A stretch of 64,000 nt of DNA from Thecaphora thlaspeos (taxonomy: Eukaryota > Basidiomycota > Ustilaginomycetes > Urocystidales > Glomosporiaceae): NCBI GenBank assembly GCA_900291925.1, contig UWYS01000012.1:799538-863537 (forward strand), written 5' to 3'. The translations under genes were made by a program, and so were the position numbers. Shown piece after piece: positions 1 to 14,040 of this stretch (within the stretch, counting starts at the first letter, position 1; each line of letters begins with the position of its first letter). The notes below the pieces were generated by a model that saw only the letters and a list, made by a program, of their open reading frames with translations, ran no database searches and was not told the DNA's origin.

Positions 1-3000
1 CAGCGTCGAGAGAAGGTTGGTGTTGCACGAGAGCACCTCAAGCCTCTGCAAGTCGCCGATCGTCTCTGGCAGCACGACAAACTGGTTGCGATCCAGCGTC
101 AGGTGCGACAGCGCCGGCAACTGCGGGAAGAGACTCTCGTCGAGGCGCGTCATATTGGTCGAAGAGAGGTCGAGCGAGGTGAGATCGCACGACGTCAACG
201 CTGCGATCTTGACCTTGCTGAGCGGGTTGCGGCCTAGCTCGATGGTACGCAGCTGCGGGCCCAGCGTTGCGTCAAAGGCCTTGATGCTGTTGCTCTCAGC
301 CTGGACCACCTGCAGCCTAGGCAGTCCAAACAGCGGCGAGATGTCTTGAACCATGTTGCGGCGCAGATCAACCGTGCGGAGGCAGACGAGTTGATGCATA
401 CCTTCAGGAAGCGACTCGAGCGAATTGCCGGCCAGGATGAGGCGCTCGAGATTGACGAGCCTGGTGATCTGCGGCGGCAGCGAAGAAATCGCGTTGAACG
501 AGACATCGAGGTCGTTGAGTGACGTGACGTCGCAGATCGACGCCGGGAACTGTTCGAAGCGATTGTTGGAGATGTTGAGGTGACGCAGCGTGCCGATGAG
601 GGAAAAGTAGCTCGGCAGCTCGTAGAGGCGGTTGTTTTGCACCTTGATCGACATCAGGTCCGGGATGCTGTCGAGGCTGATGTGAGACAGCTCGACGATC
701 CTATTGTTCGACACATCGAGATGAGTCAGCGTCTCGCTCGACCTGACGCTCTGCGGGATCCGCTTCAGCGCTAGGTTCGACAGCCGCAGGCTCCGCAGGC
801 TGCTGCAAAGCTGGACGAAGTCGAGTGGCAGGTCCGACATCGGATTGCCGGAGAGGTCCAGGCTGACGATCCAGTCGGCGTGGCGGTATAGAAAGATCGG
901 CACCATCTCGAGGTTGCGGCTCTGGAGGTCGAGGTGCTGGAAGGTGTGCTCGTTGTTACCGAACGCTTCCGAGTCGAAGGTCGGCACGCTGTCCGGGCGG
1001 AAGACGAAGCGCAGAAGGTATGACAGCTCGTCGCGGCCCATCTCCTCGAGGCCATCGGCTTCGGTGTAGCCGGCCTGCAGCAGACGTCGCCGCTGCAGCT
1101 GCGCCGGCTTATCGGAGCCGCCCAGCGGACGCTCGGAGCCTTTGTCACGCACAAAGAGCCGGAAGGCGCCCGAGTCGTTGGTGAGGCTCTTCCTGGCCAG
1201 GATCGTGCGGACCTCGGAGGCCGTATAGATGAGCGAGCAGGCCAGCGTGATGAACGAATGGTCCATCTTGTAGACTCGGAGGAAGTGCTGTCGGGCCACA
1301 CACGCGGAACAAGGAAAGAATGAAGATGGCGACGAACCGGATTCATCAGGCGGAGGATGTTAGTCGTCAGAGGCTGGGTCGATCGATGCATCTCAAGGGC
1401 TCGGTCAGCTGTCACGGGCGTGGAAGCCGACTGCTTCCGACGCCCTTCTACTCACGTTTTTCCCGCCCGGCGCGCTCGTAGCCGAGACGTTGGTACGCTT
1501 TGTGGCGCCCGAGTCCCGCTTGACGCCACCGTTGTGCACCATGCTGTCGTCTTCGGCGCCGAGGGTGTGCGTCGAGCCGATTGTCGTCAGCGAGGGCCGC
1601 TGGGTGCTGAGCGAGCCCGCCGTGTTCGGCCTATTCGAGTTCATGCGATGCTTCGACGGCCTGTGCAGGCCAAGCTTGCTAGCTGCAGCCGCCGCCAATG
1701 CGCCGCCACGCGACGATGGCCGCGCCGAGCTGCTCAGCAGAGGAGGCTGCTGCTGCTGGGTCGACAGAGAGTGCGAGCGCGAGATGAGCAGGGCGGACTG
1801 CGGCGAGCTGACGTCTGTCGTCCCAACCACCTCGCCGCCAGCTTTTGCCTCGCCGAAGACGGGCTTACGCGAAAGCACCGTACCGAGGCCCGTCGGCTCG
1901 ATCACCTCCTCGGTGCCACGGCGTGATCCGCTCAGCGAGGACGGCTTCAAGTGGGTCGGCGGGTCGTTGGACGAGGACATGTGCATTCCGGTGCTGGTCC
2001 CAACGCTGGCGGTCGAGCCCTTTCGATCCTCCGTCGAGGCGCCACCTGCAGCAGCAATACCGTTGCCGTTGTCGTCGTCGTCAGCCTCCTCCTCCTCCTC
2101 CTCCTCCCCTTCGGCCTGGTCGTCGCGGAGGGCGTCGTGAGCTTGGTCCGGCTGAACGGCCCAGCTGTCCGGGGCCATCCAGCTCGAGCTTGCCGCGTGT
2201 CCGCCCGAGCTCGCGCTAGACTTGCGCACTTTGAGCAGCGAAGCGGCCATCGCTGGGTCGTCTGGTGGCGGTGGGAAGTGATAGCCGGTCGCCCTTGTGC
2301 CGTCTGGCGTCGGCGCGCCGGAAGCCCAGCCGCCCGCTCCTACCAGCCGGGCCGCCGCTGCCACGCTGGGCTGGTCCGGCTTCAGAAGAGGAAGTTGCGC
2401 AGACGACGTCTTGGGCGAGATGCCGCTATGCGCCGACCGGAGGCTGTGCGCCGACGTCACGCTGCCCTTGCGGATGCCGGCGTAGTCCGGCGTCGGGCTG
2501 CTGCCAGTGTCGTTCTTTCCCAGGTCCAGCCCGCCGCCGGTCGAGCCGCGCCGCGGTGCACCGGGAAGCGCGGGCGCCTCATGGACTTCGCGGAGGTTGC
2601 TCGAGACGCGGCGAAGCTGCTGATGCTGCTGAGCCTCGACCAGGCTGATCCTCCGCAGGCCGGGCCGCTTGCAAGGGCTCTGCGAAAGCCGCACCTCTGA
2701 GGTCGACCCAAACACGATCGACGAGCCTGACGGCGGGGCGACGTATCCCAGCCGTCCTGCTCGGGCGGTGGTCCGCAGCGCCGGGTCACTCGACTGATGC
2801 GACGATCCGCCCCATGTCGAGGCAAACGAAGATTGGCGCTGGTCGACGAGGGACGAGTAGGACGTCGAAGTGGTCCGGTTGAGGGTGCTCTCGCTGCTCA
2901 CCGTCGAGTCAGACGTCTGCATCAGGTGGCGCGGGCTCGAGGGCATCGAGGGCATCGGCTCGTCCATTGGTCCGACCTGCCGACTGCGCGACGTGTCGAC

Positions 3001-4230
3001 GATGTCGTCGATTTGGTCAAAGTTGGTGTCGAGCGACAGCTCAACCTCTTCGGGCGGGATCGGCTTGGGCGGCCCGTCGCCGTCTTCGTGCGTCTTTGTC
3101 CGCCTCCGGTGATGTGGGATCACGCCGCGGATCTTGCGCCTCTCCTTGCGCAGCTGCTCCTGATGGGGCTCGGCATCGAACTCGTCCTCGAGACTCTGCG
3201 CAGGGTGCTGCGCGTCGATCTTTGACGGCACCGACCGATCCCAAGGGTTCGGGTTGAAGGGCGGCGAGTGCATCGACCCCGTCGAGCTGGCCGACAGAGG
3301 GCCGCGTGCCAGCTGGGACGACGACAAGGCCGAGTAGAAGCGGCTCGACCCACTGGACTCGTGCCATGCCGCCGGCCGCTGCGGCTGCGGCACCTGGTTG
3401 GCCGGGTAAAGCCGGAGCGCGGGGAGGGGCGACGGCGGCGGGGCGGGATCGGCTTGCTCCCTTGCACCGTGTATGCTCGAGGCCTTCTTCTTCAGGAACT
3501 TGAAGGGATTCTTGGACGACTTCTTGCCGATGCCAGAGGACGTCTCCTTCTGCGTGACGCCGAGCGTGCTGGTCGAGGTGCTGGCCGACGGAGGCGTGGC
3601 GTGCCTCGCCATCGACTTTGTCCCTGGCGAGGGTCCGAGGCTGCCATAGTCGCCGGGCGAGTGGAAGCTGCTGCCGCCACCGCCGCCGCCGATGCCATTG
3701 GGGGCAAGTTTTGTCCTCGAGCGAGGCTTGGGCGTCCAGCTCTCCGAGGACTGAAAGAGCCACGGGCTGATGTCCTCCCTCTTGTCGGCCGCCTTTGAGC
3801 CGTTGGGATGGCTCGGCCACGCATCGGCGGGCTGCGGGTTGGAGCTGCGCGAGATGACCTCGCTCAGCTCGTGGTCGTCGAGGGGCGAGATGGACAGCTC
3901 CTCGTCGCCTTCGAGAGCCAGGTGGGAGGAGGACGACGACAAGAGGTGCGCCTGGGTGTGGCGGGAGCGCGGCTCGAGTGACGAGGGTGGCGGCGGCGGT
4001 GCGTGGGCGTAGCGGGGAGCAGCGTGCGCCGCGCTATACGGCGATTCGCGCGCCGAGGCTGAGTAGCCACGGTCGCGCGTGCCGTGGTGGAGGCGAGGAG
4101 TAGAAGTGCTCTCGGTAGCGCGGTGGACGTGACGATGGCCAAGATCGAGCGGCTGCGGCCGGGTACGACCGGACTCGTGCGGAGCGGTGGTGGGCCTGGA
4201 TGACGATGTCATCCTCCTCGCCGCCTCCAT
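1..4230 (-). CDS. uac1: Adenylate cyclase, Ras-associating and LRR part (3' end outside window)
   Basis: Class III fungal adenylate cyclase making cAMP for the PKA pathway; only the N-terminal half is in the window. Two exons are seen: 4230..1456 and 1287..1 (partial). The donor GTGAGT and acceptor ACAG join in phase 0. Exon 1 encodes about 925 residues of Ser/Pro-rich low-complexity sequence. Exon 2 opens with a Ras-associating-like domain (SFITLACSLIYTASEVR, then GYTEADGLEEMGRDELSYL, as in Cyr1/Uac1). A run of leucine-rich repeats follows (e.g. LERLILAGNSLESLPEG) and reaches the window edge. The PP2C-like and cyclase catalytic domains must lie to the left. The start at 4230 is the first Met of the open frame; Met at 4212 or an upstream exon is possible. 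The family assignment rests on the RA plus LRR order. A large LRR-Ras-binding protein is the alternative but less likely. Confidence 0.88.
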
Positions 4231-4899
4231 CTATGGACAGGGATGCACCAGTGGCGGTGGCGTCCTCGACGGAAACCTCACCCGCCCACCTGGGAAGAAT
4301 GAGAAGTGGGGCTGTGTCGGCCAGTCAGACGTTGTCAGACGATGCTGACGGCTGTGGCAGCGGTAGCGCGAAGAGGCCGGTCAGGGTTAGCGCACGCCGC
4401 TTCAGCAGCCGCCACGCAGCCGAGGCTATGTTGGTGATCGCTCTGTCGACAAGGACGGAGGCTGCAGAGGCAGGAGTACGGGACGGGACGGCGGACGATG
4501 GCCACTCGCTGACGTTTAGGCGGAAGGGATGTTCGAGAGAGGCAAGGGAGGGTGAAAGAGAGTAGACACACGGAGGCGATGGGGGCCGGAGCGGACGAGC
4601 GGGCAGGTTGGAGCTCAGGCTCGTTCCGGTCGTGTTTGAGGCGCGACAGGGTCGGCTGCTGTGGCGGTGCGCGTCCGTCGTGCAGTAGCTGAGCTGCCGA
4701 TCCGATGAGGCCGCGAGCGTCCAGAGGATGTGTGCGTTGAGTGCCGGGAGGTCGGGGTGCCGCAACGTGTGCAGCCGACTGCGGTTCTTTGGCAGTAAGA
4801 GTGGGACGTCGGGCTGGCTGGCGAGCCGGTTGGGACTGCTCCGACGGGGTCGCGTCGTCGTCGTCGTCGTCGTCGTCGTGTTGGTCGCCAGTGGTGACG

Positions 4900-4951
<52 letters not shown>

Positions 4952-5334
4952 GGCGAGCGAGTAAGCACGGAGGGTCGGAGAGGCACGACTTGGGCCCGGT
5001 CCCCCTCGCCTCGCCGCGCCGTGTCGCTGTCTCGAGGCGCGGGCAGGGGCCGCTCGGCCTGCTTGGCTCGAGCTGGCAAGCCTGGCTGGCCCCGGCCCCC
5101 GCGGATAACATAAAAATTGTCGCATAATAGACAGCTGGAAAAAAGAAAGGAAAGGAAAGTAAGGCTCCACGCCACCGGCCTCACCTCGCCGTGGCTCAAG
5201 GCGCCAAGCGGTAGTGTCGTACAGTAGTACCTTGCTGCGCCGGCCAAACGCAAACGCCACGTACATACAAAGAGGAAGAGGGAGAGGGGAACGCAAGGAT
5301 GATCCGGTCGGACGCCCGAGTTCGGGCGGGGCGC
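4231..5334. other. Spacer: adenylate cyclase upstream region / MET3 3' flank
   Basis: No gene is supported here. The stretch holds the presumed promoter and 5' leader of the adenylate cyclase gene and the 3' flank of MET3. It contains a dense trinucleotide tract: GTC repeats at about 4851-4879, ATG repeats at about 4900-4937, then GTG repeats to about 4953. Minus-strand open frames across it encode poly-His and poly-Ile and are repeat artefacts. One TACAGTA motif is present at 5220. Confidence 0.6.
4851..4953. repeat. Compound trinucleotide microsatellite (GTC)n-(ATG)n-(GTG)n
   Basis: Three adjacent triplet tracts with a short non-repeat link, read directly from the sequence. They lie roughly 650 bp upstream of the adenylate cyclase start codon, in noncoding DNA. 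Confidence 0.9.
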
Positions 5335-8296
<2,962 letters not shown>

Positions 8297-8512
8297 CTAG
8301 TGGTCCCTCCCGGTCTGCTTGCGCGCGTCCTCCTTAAGCTTTTCGATGTTGGAGGGATGTGTGATGACATCGGCAGCCCAGTACACCATGAACGCTCCCA
8401 GGCCCAGCCCGAAGCCGGGGAAGAGGTTGCGGATCATGTACCTGTACGAAAAGACCGGGTGCTTGCGCCACGCCTCGCGCTTCGCCCACGGGTCGCGGTA
8501 GAGCTGCGACAT
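8297..8512 (-). CDS. NDUFB3: NADH:ubiquinone oxidoreductase B12-type accessory subunit
   Basis: Small accessory subunit of the membrane arm of mitochondrial complex I. The 71-residue product contains YRDPWAKREAWRKHPV, the family signature (DPWARxEAWR). A single transmembrane segment follows (about residues 30-50, LFPGFGLGLGAFMVYWAAD) and then a short charged tail. It is at the short end of the family range (about 70-100 residues), and I see no cleavable presequence, as is usual for this subunit. The start at 8512 places the signature near the N-terminus. The frame stays open upstream, but that part translates a CA repeat. A (TG)14 tract, (CA)14 on the coding strand, lies 11 bp upstream of the ATG, so it would be in the leader. 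Confidence 0.85.
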   Translation of the reverse strand: MSQLYRDPWAKREAWRKHPVFSYRYMIRNLFPGFGLGLGAFMVYWAADVITHPSNIEKLKEDARKQTGRDH

Positions 8513-8520
8513 GGTGTCCG

Positions 8521-8522
<2 letters not shown>

Positions 8523-8550
<28 letters not shown>
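8523..8550. repeat. Dinucleotide microsatellite (TG)14
   Basis: Uninterrupted TG repeat, read directly. It would be (CA)14 in the NDUFB3 leader, ending 11 bp before the start codon. Confidence 0.95.
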
Positions 8551-8554
<4 letters not shown>

Positions 8555-9612
8555 TGCGTACGTGTCGCGGCCTGAAGGGGCTGTCTGTGATGACGCTATT
8601 TCGGAGAGTAGATAGGCGCAGAGAGGCAGCGAGGGACATAGCAAGAAGCAGCCATTCAGAGAGTGAGCGAAGGTGAGAGACGGCGTGAGTGGGAGAGCGA
8701 GGGGCGCAAAGGCCATAGGTGCCAGGCGAGGTACGACATGGAGCGACAGGCTTACCCGACTGTGTGTCTGCGGCGAGAGTGGGGGCGTTGCTGCAGCGCT
8801 TCGATGAGCAGGTATGCCTGTATGCGAGTGCGGAGTGTGCTTGTCTGCGTGCGTACGTGGGTGCGAGGCTGCTGTTGGTGGTAGGATGGTAGAGCGGATA
8901 ACAAGCAGTGTGGACGAGCGTCCAGAGTCAGTCGCAAGCGTCGCCGTCCGCCGGGAGCCTGGAGGAGTAGCACAGAGGCTAGCTGGTCGACACGAGTCCT
9001 CGAGACAGGCACTACGCTGCCTCACTCACCTTGGCTGCAATAGATGAATCTGGATAGAGCAGTTGTCCTCGAGTCAGTGTAGGCGGCGGAAGCAAAGCGT
9101 GGCGAAGTCTCGACGGGTGAGAGAGGATGTGATCCAAAAGAGGCCCTCGGCTTCCGTGGGTTGGGCACGCCGCGCGATCAGCAGGCCGAGAGCGCGAGAG
9201 CGAGCGGGGCCGGCTCCGAACAGATTTTGAGAGCGGGGGCTGGAGAGTGGGGCGGTCCCATCTCTCATCCCCCATCTTTGGCCTCGGGCAGCGTACGGCG
9301 ACTTGCTAACTATGTACTCGCATGGCCTAAGCCCTAACTACATACAGCATCGGCGGCGCTGCCGACGCACCGCACGCCGAGAGGACGGCACGCCCGCCCA
9401 TGTAGCCGTCCGATTCGGCCCCATCGGCGCTTCCGAGACCAGAGGTTTGCAGTATAGCCCTGGCGTGTAGCCGCATCTCTCGATCTCGCCCTTGTCGCTC
9501 TCGCACTTGCTCTAGCTCGCGCTCGGCAACGCCGGGCTGGGCTGAGCTTGCGGCGTTGGTAGCCGAGCATCCTCACGAACTAGGCGTAGGCGTAGGCGTA
9601 GGCGCGCCTGAG

Positions 9613-9614
<2 letters not shown>

Positions 9615-9646
<32 letters not shown>
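9615..9646. repeat. Dinucleotide microsatellite (CT)n
   Basis: CT repeat immediately 3' of a GGCGTA hexamer run (about 9583-9603), in the divergent NDUFB3/TOP1 spacer. Confidence 0.9.
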
Positions 9647-9650
<4 letters not shown>

Positions 9651-10562
9651 CGCCCTCTCCTCTTTCTCTTCTACCACCTCTCTGCCGGTCGGCGGACGCG
9701 CACGTAACTTTAGCTGGCCAGCGCTCCACCAGGTGGAGTGGGGGCGCGATCCCTCTTTCTCTCCTGCATGCCCGTCGCGGAAGGATGCCTCGACTCTCTG
9801 CGAGAAAAAAAAAAAAAAAAAAAGGGGAAAATCAATCAATCAATCAATCCCGACGAGCCAAGGGGGGCCTCTTGTGGATCGCCCTCGACACCTCAGCAGG
9901 GTCGGGGCCCGGCTGGCACGGCGCTCTTGGTTACTGTGTCCGGTCCCACCCGCCCTTCTCTCTCTGCGGTTCTATGCTCCTCGTTCGATCCTCCTTCTCG
10001 GCCTCCAACCACATCGCTCGCACCCGCCCTAGTTTCGGCCCACCCCGCTCTTCCTCGCAGTCCTTGGTTGGTCTGCAAACTCAGTAGCACACTGTCGCCG
10101 ATATCTCCAGCCGCCGCAGCCCTTGCTCCCCTTCGCCACGCCGCACGAAGGCGCAAGTCCGAGGTTTCTCGCATTTGCCCGCCCCTTACTTGACTCAGGT
10201 CCATCTCCCCCTCCCCGTCGACGGTGGCCAGCCCATTGGCGGACCACCATCCAGGCTTGCACTCGCTCGCTGGTACCTCTGGGTGACTCCGACCAGCGGC
10301 AGACAGCCTTCCTGCTACGCTAGCTCCTGGTCGCCAAAGTTCGGCATACGTCCCGAATCTTTCGACAGCTTCGACTCGACTCGACGCCGAGCTCAGCAAG
10401 GACGGCGACGATAATAGAGCCTGGCACTCGATCCCCCTGCATCGGCCCATTGTCTCATCTTGCCAGTCTCGAGGGCGGCAGTGTTCCGATCTCGCCTCGT
10501 CCTAGCTGATCCACCCGCCTCGCCGCAGCACGACACCCTTCCGCCGTCTTCCGCTTGACGCC

Positions 10563-10999
10563 ATGTCGACCTCTGCAGCGCCGCTCAACGGCAAAGGTCT
10601 CTTGCTTTCGAACGGCAACGGAAGCAGCAGGGCCAACGGCTCGCCGCAGGTCAAGAAGTCACTGACCGACAGCGAAAGCGAGCTGAGCCGTGATGAAGAC
10701 GACTCAGCGCCTCTGGCGGCGGCCAAGCGACCGACGTCGAACGGCAACGGCCATGCTCGTGTGAAGCGAGCGCCCAGCGACGACGACGATGCGCCCCTCG
10801 CAAAGGCGAACGGCCTCAAGCAATCTCCCTCGAACGCCGCAGGTGACGATGACAGCGACGATTCGGATGTGCCTCTTACCTCGGTCGTCGCCTCGGCGCC
10901 ACCTTCGACGATGGCAGACGACAGCGACGACAACGACGACGTTGACTCCGACGCCCCCTTGACGGCCTCGATGCGCCGCAAGGGTGGCGACGACGACGA

Positions 11000-11035
<36 letters not shown>

Positions 11036-14000
11036 AGAGGACGACGACGAAGAAGATGACGAGGGGGAGGACGACGATGGCGAGAGCGTGACCGGTTCGA
11101 CCGACAAGGCCAAGGCAGAGGCAAAGGCACAGAAGAAGGGGGGCTCGCGCAAGACGCACGAAGTCGGCAACGGCGAGCAGAAGTGGACGACGCTGGTCCA
11201 CAATGGTCCCCGTTTCGCCGAGCCTTACCGGCCGCTGCCGAAGGACGTCACTCTCAAGTACGACGGGCAGCCGGTCATTCTGCCGCCAGAGAGCGAGGAG
11301 GTGGCCATGTTCTACGCTGTCAAGCTCGAAACGCAGCATGCGCAGAACCCCATATTTAACCAGAACTTCTTCAGCGACTTCAAGGGCTACCTGAAGAAGC
11401 ATCCACCGCTCAACGGCGTCAAGATCCACACCCTTGAGAAGCTCGACTTCCGCGATATGTACAACCACTGGAAGGGCATCCGCGACGCCGAGGCGGCGGC
11501 CAAGAAGGCCAAGGCGCCGTCGCAGCGCAAGCGCGAGCTCGAAGAGAAGAAGTCGCAGGAGAAAGAGTGGAGGACGTGCTGGGTCGACGGCGCCGAGCAG
11601 TCGATCGGCAACTTCAACATCGAGCCGCCGGGCCTCTTCCTCGGCCGCGGCGCCCACCCAAAGGCCGGCAAGGTCAAGCGGCGCACGATGCCTGAGGACG
11701 TCACCATCAACCACAGCGCCAACCAGGCGCCGCCAAAGCCGCCTTTCGGCAAATGGGGCGAGATCGTTGAGAGGAAGGACGTCACCTGGCTCGCCTTCTG
11801 GAAGGAGCCGCTGAACAAAAATTACAAGTACGTCTTCCTCGACTCGGCCAGCTACTGGAAGGCCTCGTCGGACAAGCAGAAGTTCCAGAAGGCCAGAAAG
11901 CTCGATGTAAGTGCTTCCCCCGGGCCGTAAAGGGTCCGGCCCTTCGGAGCCTAGCGACGATGGCTCGATGACGGGGAGCGCACTATGCTGACCCGCACGT
12001 ATCGCGCCCCGCCTGCGCCCAATTCACCCCTCGTCCATCACCCCACAGGAATTCGTCGTCCAGATCCGCAAGGACGTCGACCGGAACCTCAAGTCTAAGA
12101 GCCGCCAGGAGCGCCAGATTGCGACCATCGTCTGGCTGATTGACAACTTCTCACTGCGAGCGGGCAACGAAAAGGGCGAGGACGAGGCCGAGACATACGG
12201 CGTCTGCTCGCTGCGCTGCGAGCACGCACGCATGAAGGCGCCCAACAAGCTTCATCTCGAGTTCCTCGGCAAGGATTCGATGAAGTTTGAGGAGGACCTG
12301 ACCATCACCAACCCGGACGTGTTCAAGAACATGTGCATGTTCCTCCAGACGAGCGGGCAGAAGGACCGCAAGGGTCAGTTCATGCGCAAGAAGCCGTCGG
12401 ACCCCATCTTCTGTGCCCCCTACGAGGTGGGCCGCGACCCTGAGGCGATCAAGCTGCAGCCGATCGCGCCCGATTCGGTCAACAAGTTCCTCTCGCAGTA
12501 CATGCCTGGTCTCAGCGCTAAGGTGTTCCGTACCTACAACGCCTCGACCACCTTCCAGGGCCTGCTCGACCAGACCGAGGAGTGGCTCAAGTCGCGGCTG
12601 AAGCCGCAGGAGCGCGAGGTCAACGCCAACAATCTCAAAATCGCCTACAACGAGGCCAACCGACAGGTTGCCATCCTGTGCAACCATCAGCGTACTGTCA
12701 ATTCGGTGGCGATGGGCAAGATTGTCGAGAGGTCGCAGGACAAGATTTTTGCCATCCGCTACGACATCCACAAGGAGCAGCAGAAGATGTCGACGCACCA
12801 CACCAAGACGGAGCTCAAGAAGCAGCTTGGCAAGCAGGCCGACAAGGTGCTCGCACCGCAGAGCCTCGATGTCGAAAGGATCAAGCAGTACGAGGAGAAC
12901 CTGATTGCGGCTAAGAAGTTGCGTCTGCAGGGCGCCTACCTCAAGCAGCAGGCTGAGCTCGACTGGCAGCTCTCGCAGCTCGGTCTCAAGGAGGAAGAAG
13001 GCCAGGACGACGAGGGCAGCGGTGTCGGCAAGAAGAAGCGGAAGAGTAAGAAGGCGCTCGACGCCGAAAAGGAGATCAAGGCGTCCATTCGCAACTTCAA
13101 GGAGAAGGCGCAGTTCGACGCCGAGGAGAAGGAGCTCGACAAGACGCTCAAGGACCTCGAAAAGGAGCGGAAGTCGAATAAGTCGCTCGCCACCAGCGTC
13201 AACGTCGCTAGCAGCGCCAAGAAGATCACGGCCAAGTTTGAGGCGATGAAAAAGGCCGAGGCCGAGCTGACGGACAAGACGAACATCTCGGACGTGTCGT
13301 TGACGACGTCCAAGATGAACTACATCGACCCGCGCATCACGTCGGCATGGCTCAAGAAGTGGGACGACCGGCTAATTGAGATGGGCGTTGCGCCCACTCC
13401 AGCCGCCAAGAAGCGCGGCGTCAAGAAGGAGGTGGAGGCGGAAGAGGAAGACGTCAAGGGCAAGGGCAAGGCGGCGGCGGGCAAGGGCAAGGCTAAGGGC
13501 AAGGGCAAGGTCAAGGTCAAGAAGGAGGACGAGGACGCTGCTGATGAGGACGACGGAGACGACGCCAATGCCGAGCCCGACCGCATCAACCTCAAGCTCA
13601 AGGTGCTCTCGGTCTCGAGCTACTTCCCCTTGACGCTCCAGAAGAAGTTCAAATGGGCGTCGCAGGGCGACGGCATGCGTGCCATTACGCCTAAGTGGAC
13701 CTTTGTCCCTAACGCGCGCCGAAAGATGCGCCAGCTGGCGTCGGCCGACCGTAAGGGCGACCAGCCGACGACGGGCTCGATGGCGGCGATGACGGATGAG
13801 AACTCGGCGGGCGCCGGCCAGCCCGATCCCTCGTCGACCAAGAACAAGGTGACGGCGGGACGTGGTCGGAAGCGCAAGGGACCGCCAGCCGGCTCGACAG
13901 CCAACGCTGCGCCCGCCAAGCGCGGCAAGGCGGCGGCGGCGGCGGTCGTCAAGGCCGAGCCCGAGTCCGACGGCGACGATGGCGCTGACGACGAGAGCGA

Positions 14001-14040
14001 CAGCGACGACGACATGCCTCTCGCCGCGATCGCAGCGTAA
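10563..14040 (+). CDS. TOP1: DNA topoisomerase I (type IB)
   Basis: Nuclear type IB topoisomerase that relaxes supercoils during transcription and replication. Exons 10563..11906 and 12049..14040 join in phase 0 (donor GTAAGT, acceptor CACAG), giving 1111 residues. Residues 1-200 are acidic, with a long poly-Asp run (codons near 10988-11040). The core begins near residue 207 (KWTTLVHNGPRFAEPY) and includes LRAGNEKGEDEAETYG. The active-site tyrosine is in TSKMNYIDPRIT, Tyr873, codon 13321-13323. After the tyrosine a Lys/Gly/Glu-rich stretch of about 75 residues interrupts the C-terminal domain before its usual end (PLTLQKKFKWA). A disordered tail of more than 130 residues follows. Human TOP1 ends about 40 residues after the tyrosine, so this C-terminus is clearly extended. 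Confidence 0.96.

Larger units (their letters stand above)
8513..10562. other. Spacer: divergent NDUFB3/TOP1 upstream region
   Basis: A 2.05 kb divergent intergenic region without a supported gene. It contains (TG)14 at 8523-8550, GGCGTA hexamers at about 9583-9603, a (CT)n tract at about 9615-9646, 19 A at 9805-9823, and AATC tetramers at about 9827-9848. Pyrimidine-rich DNA before 10563 is compatible with a TOP1 promoter. Open frames in this interval are short and low-complexity. Confidence 0.55.

Noticed and set aside
4335..5111. Minus-strand ORF encoding a long poly-His run
   Set aside because: Produced by translating the ATG microsatellite; no conserved sequence on either side.
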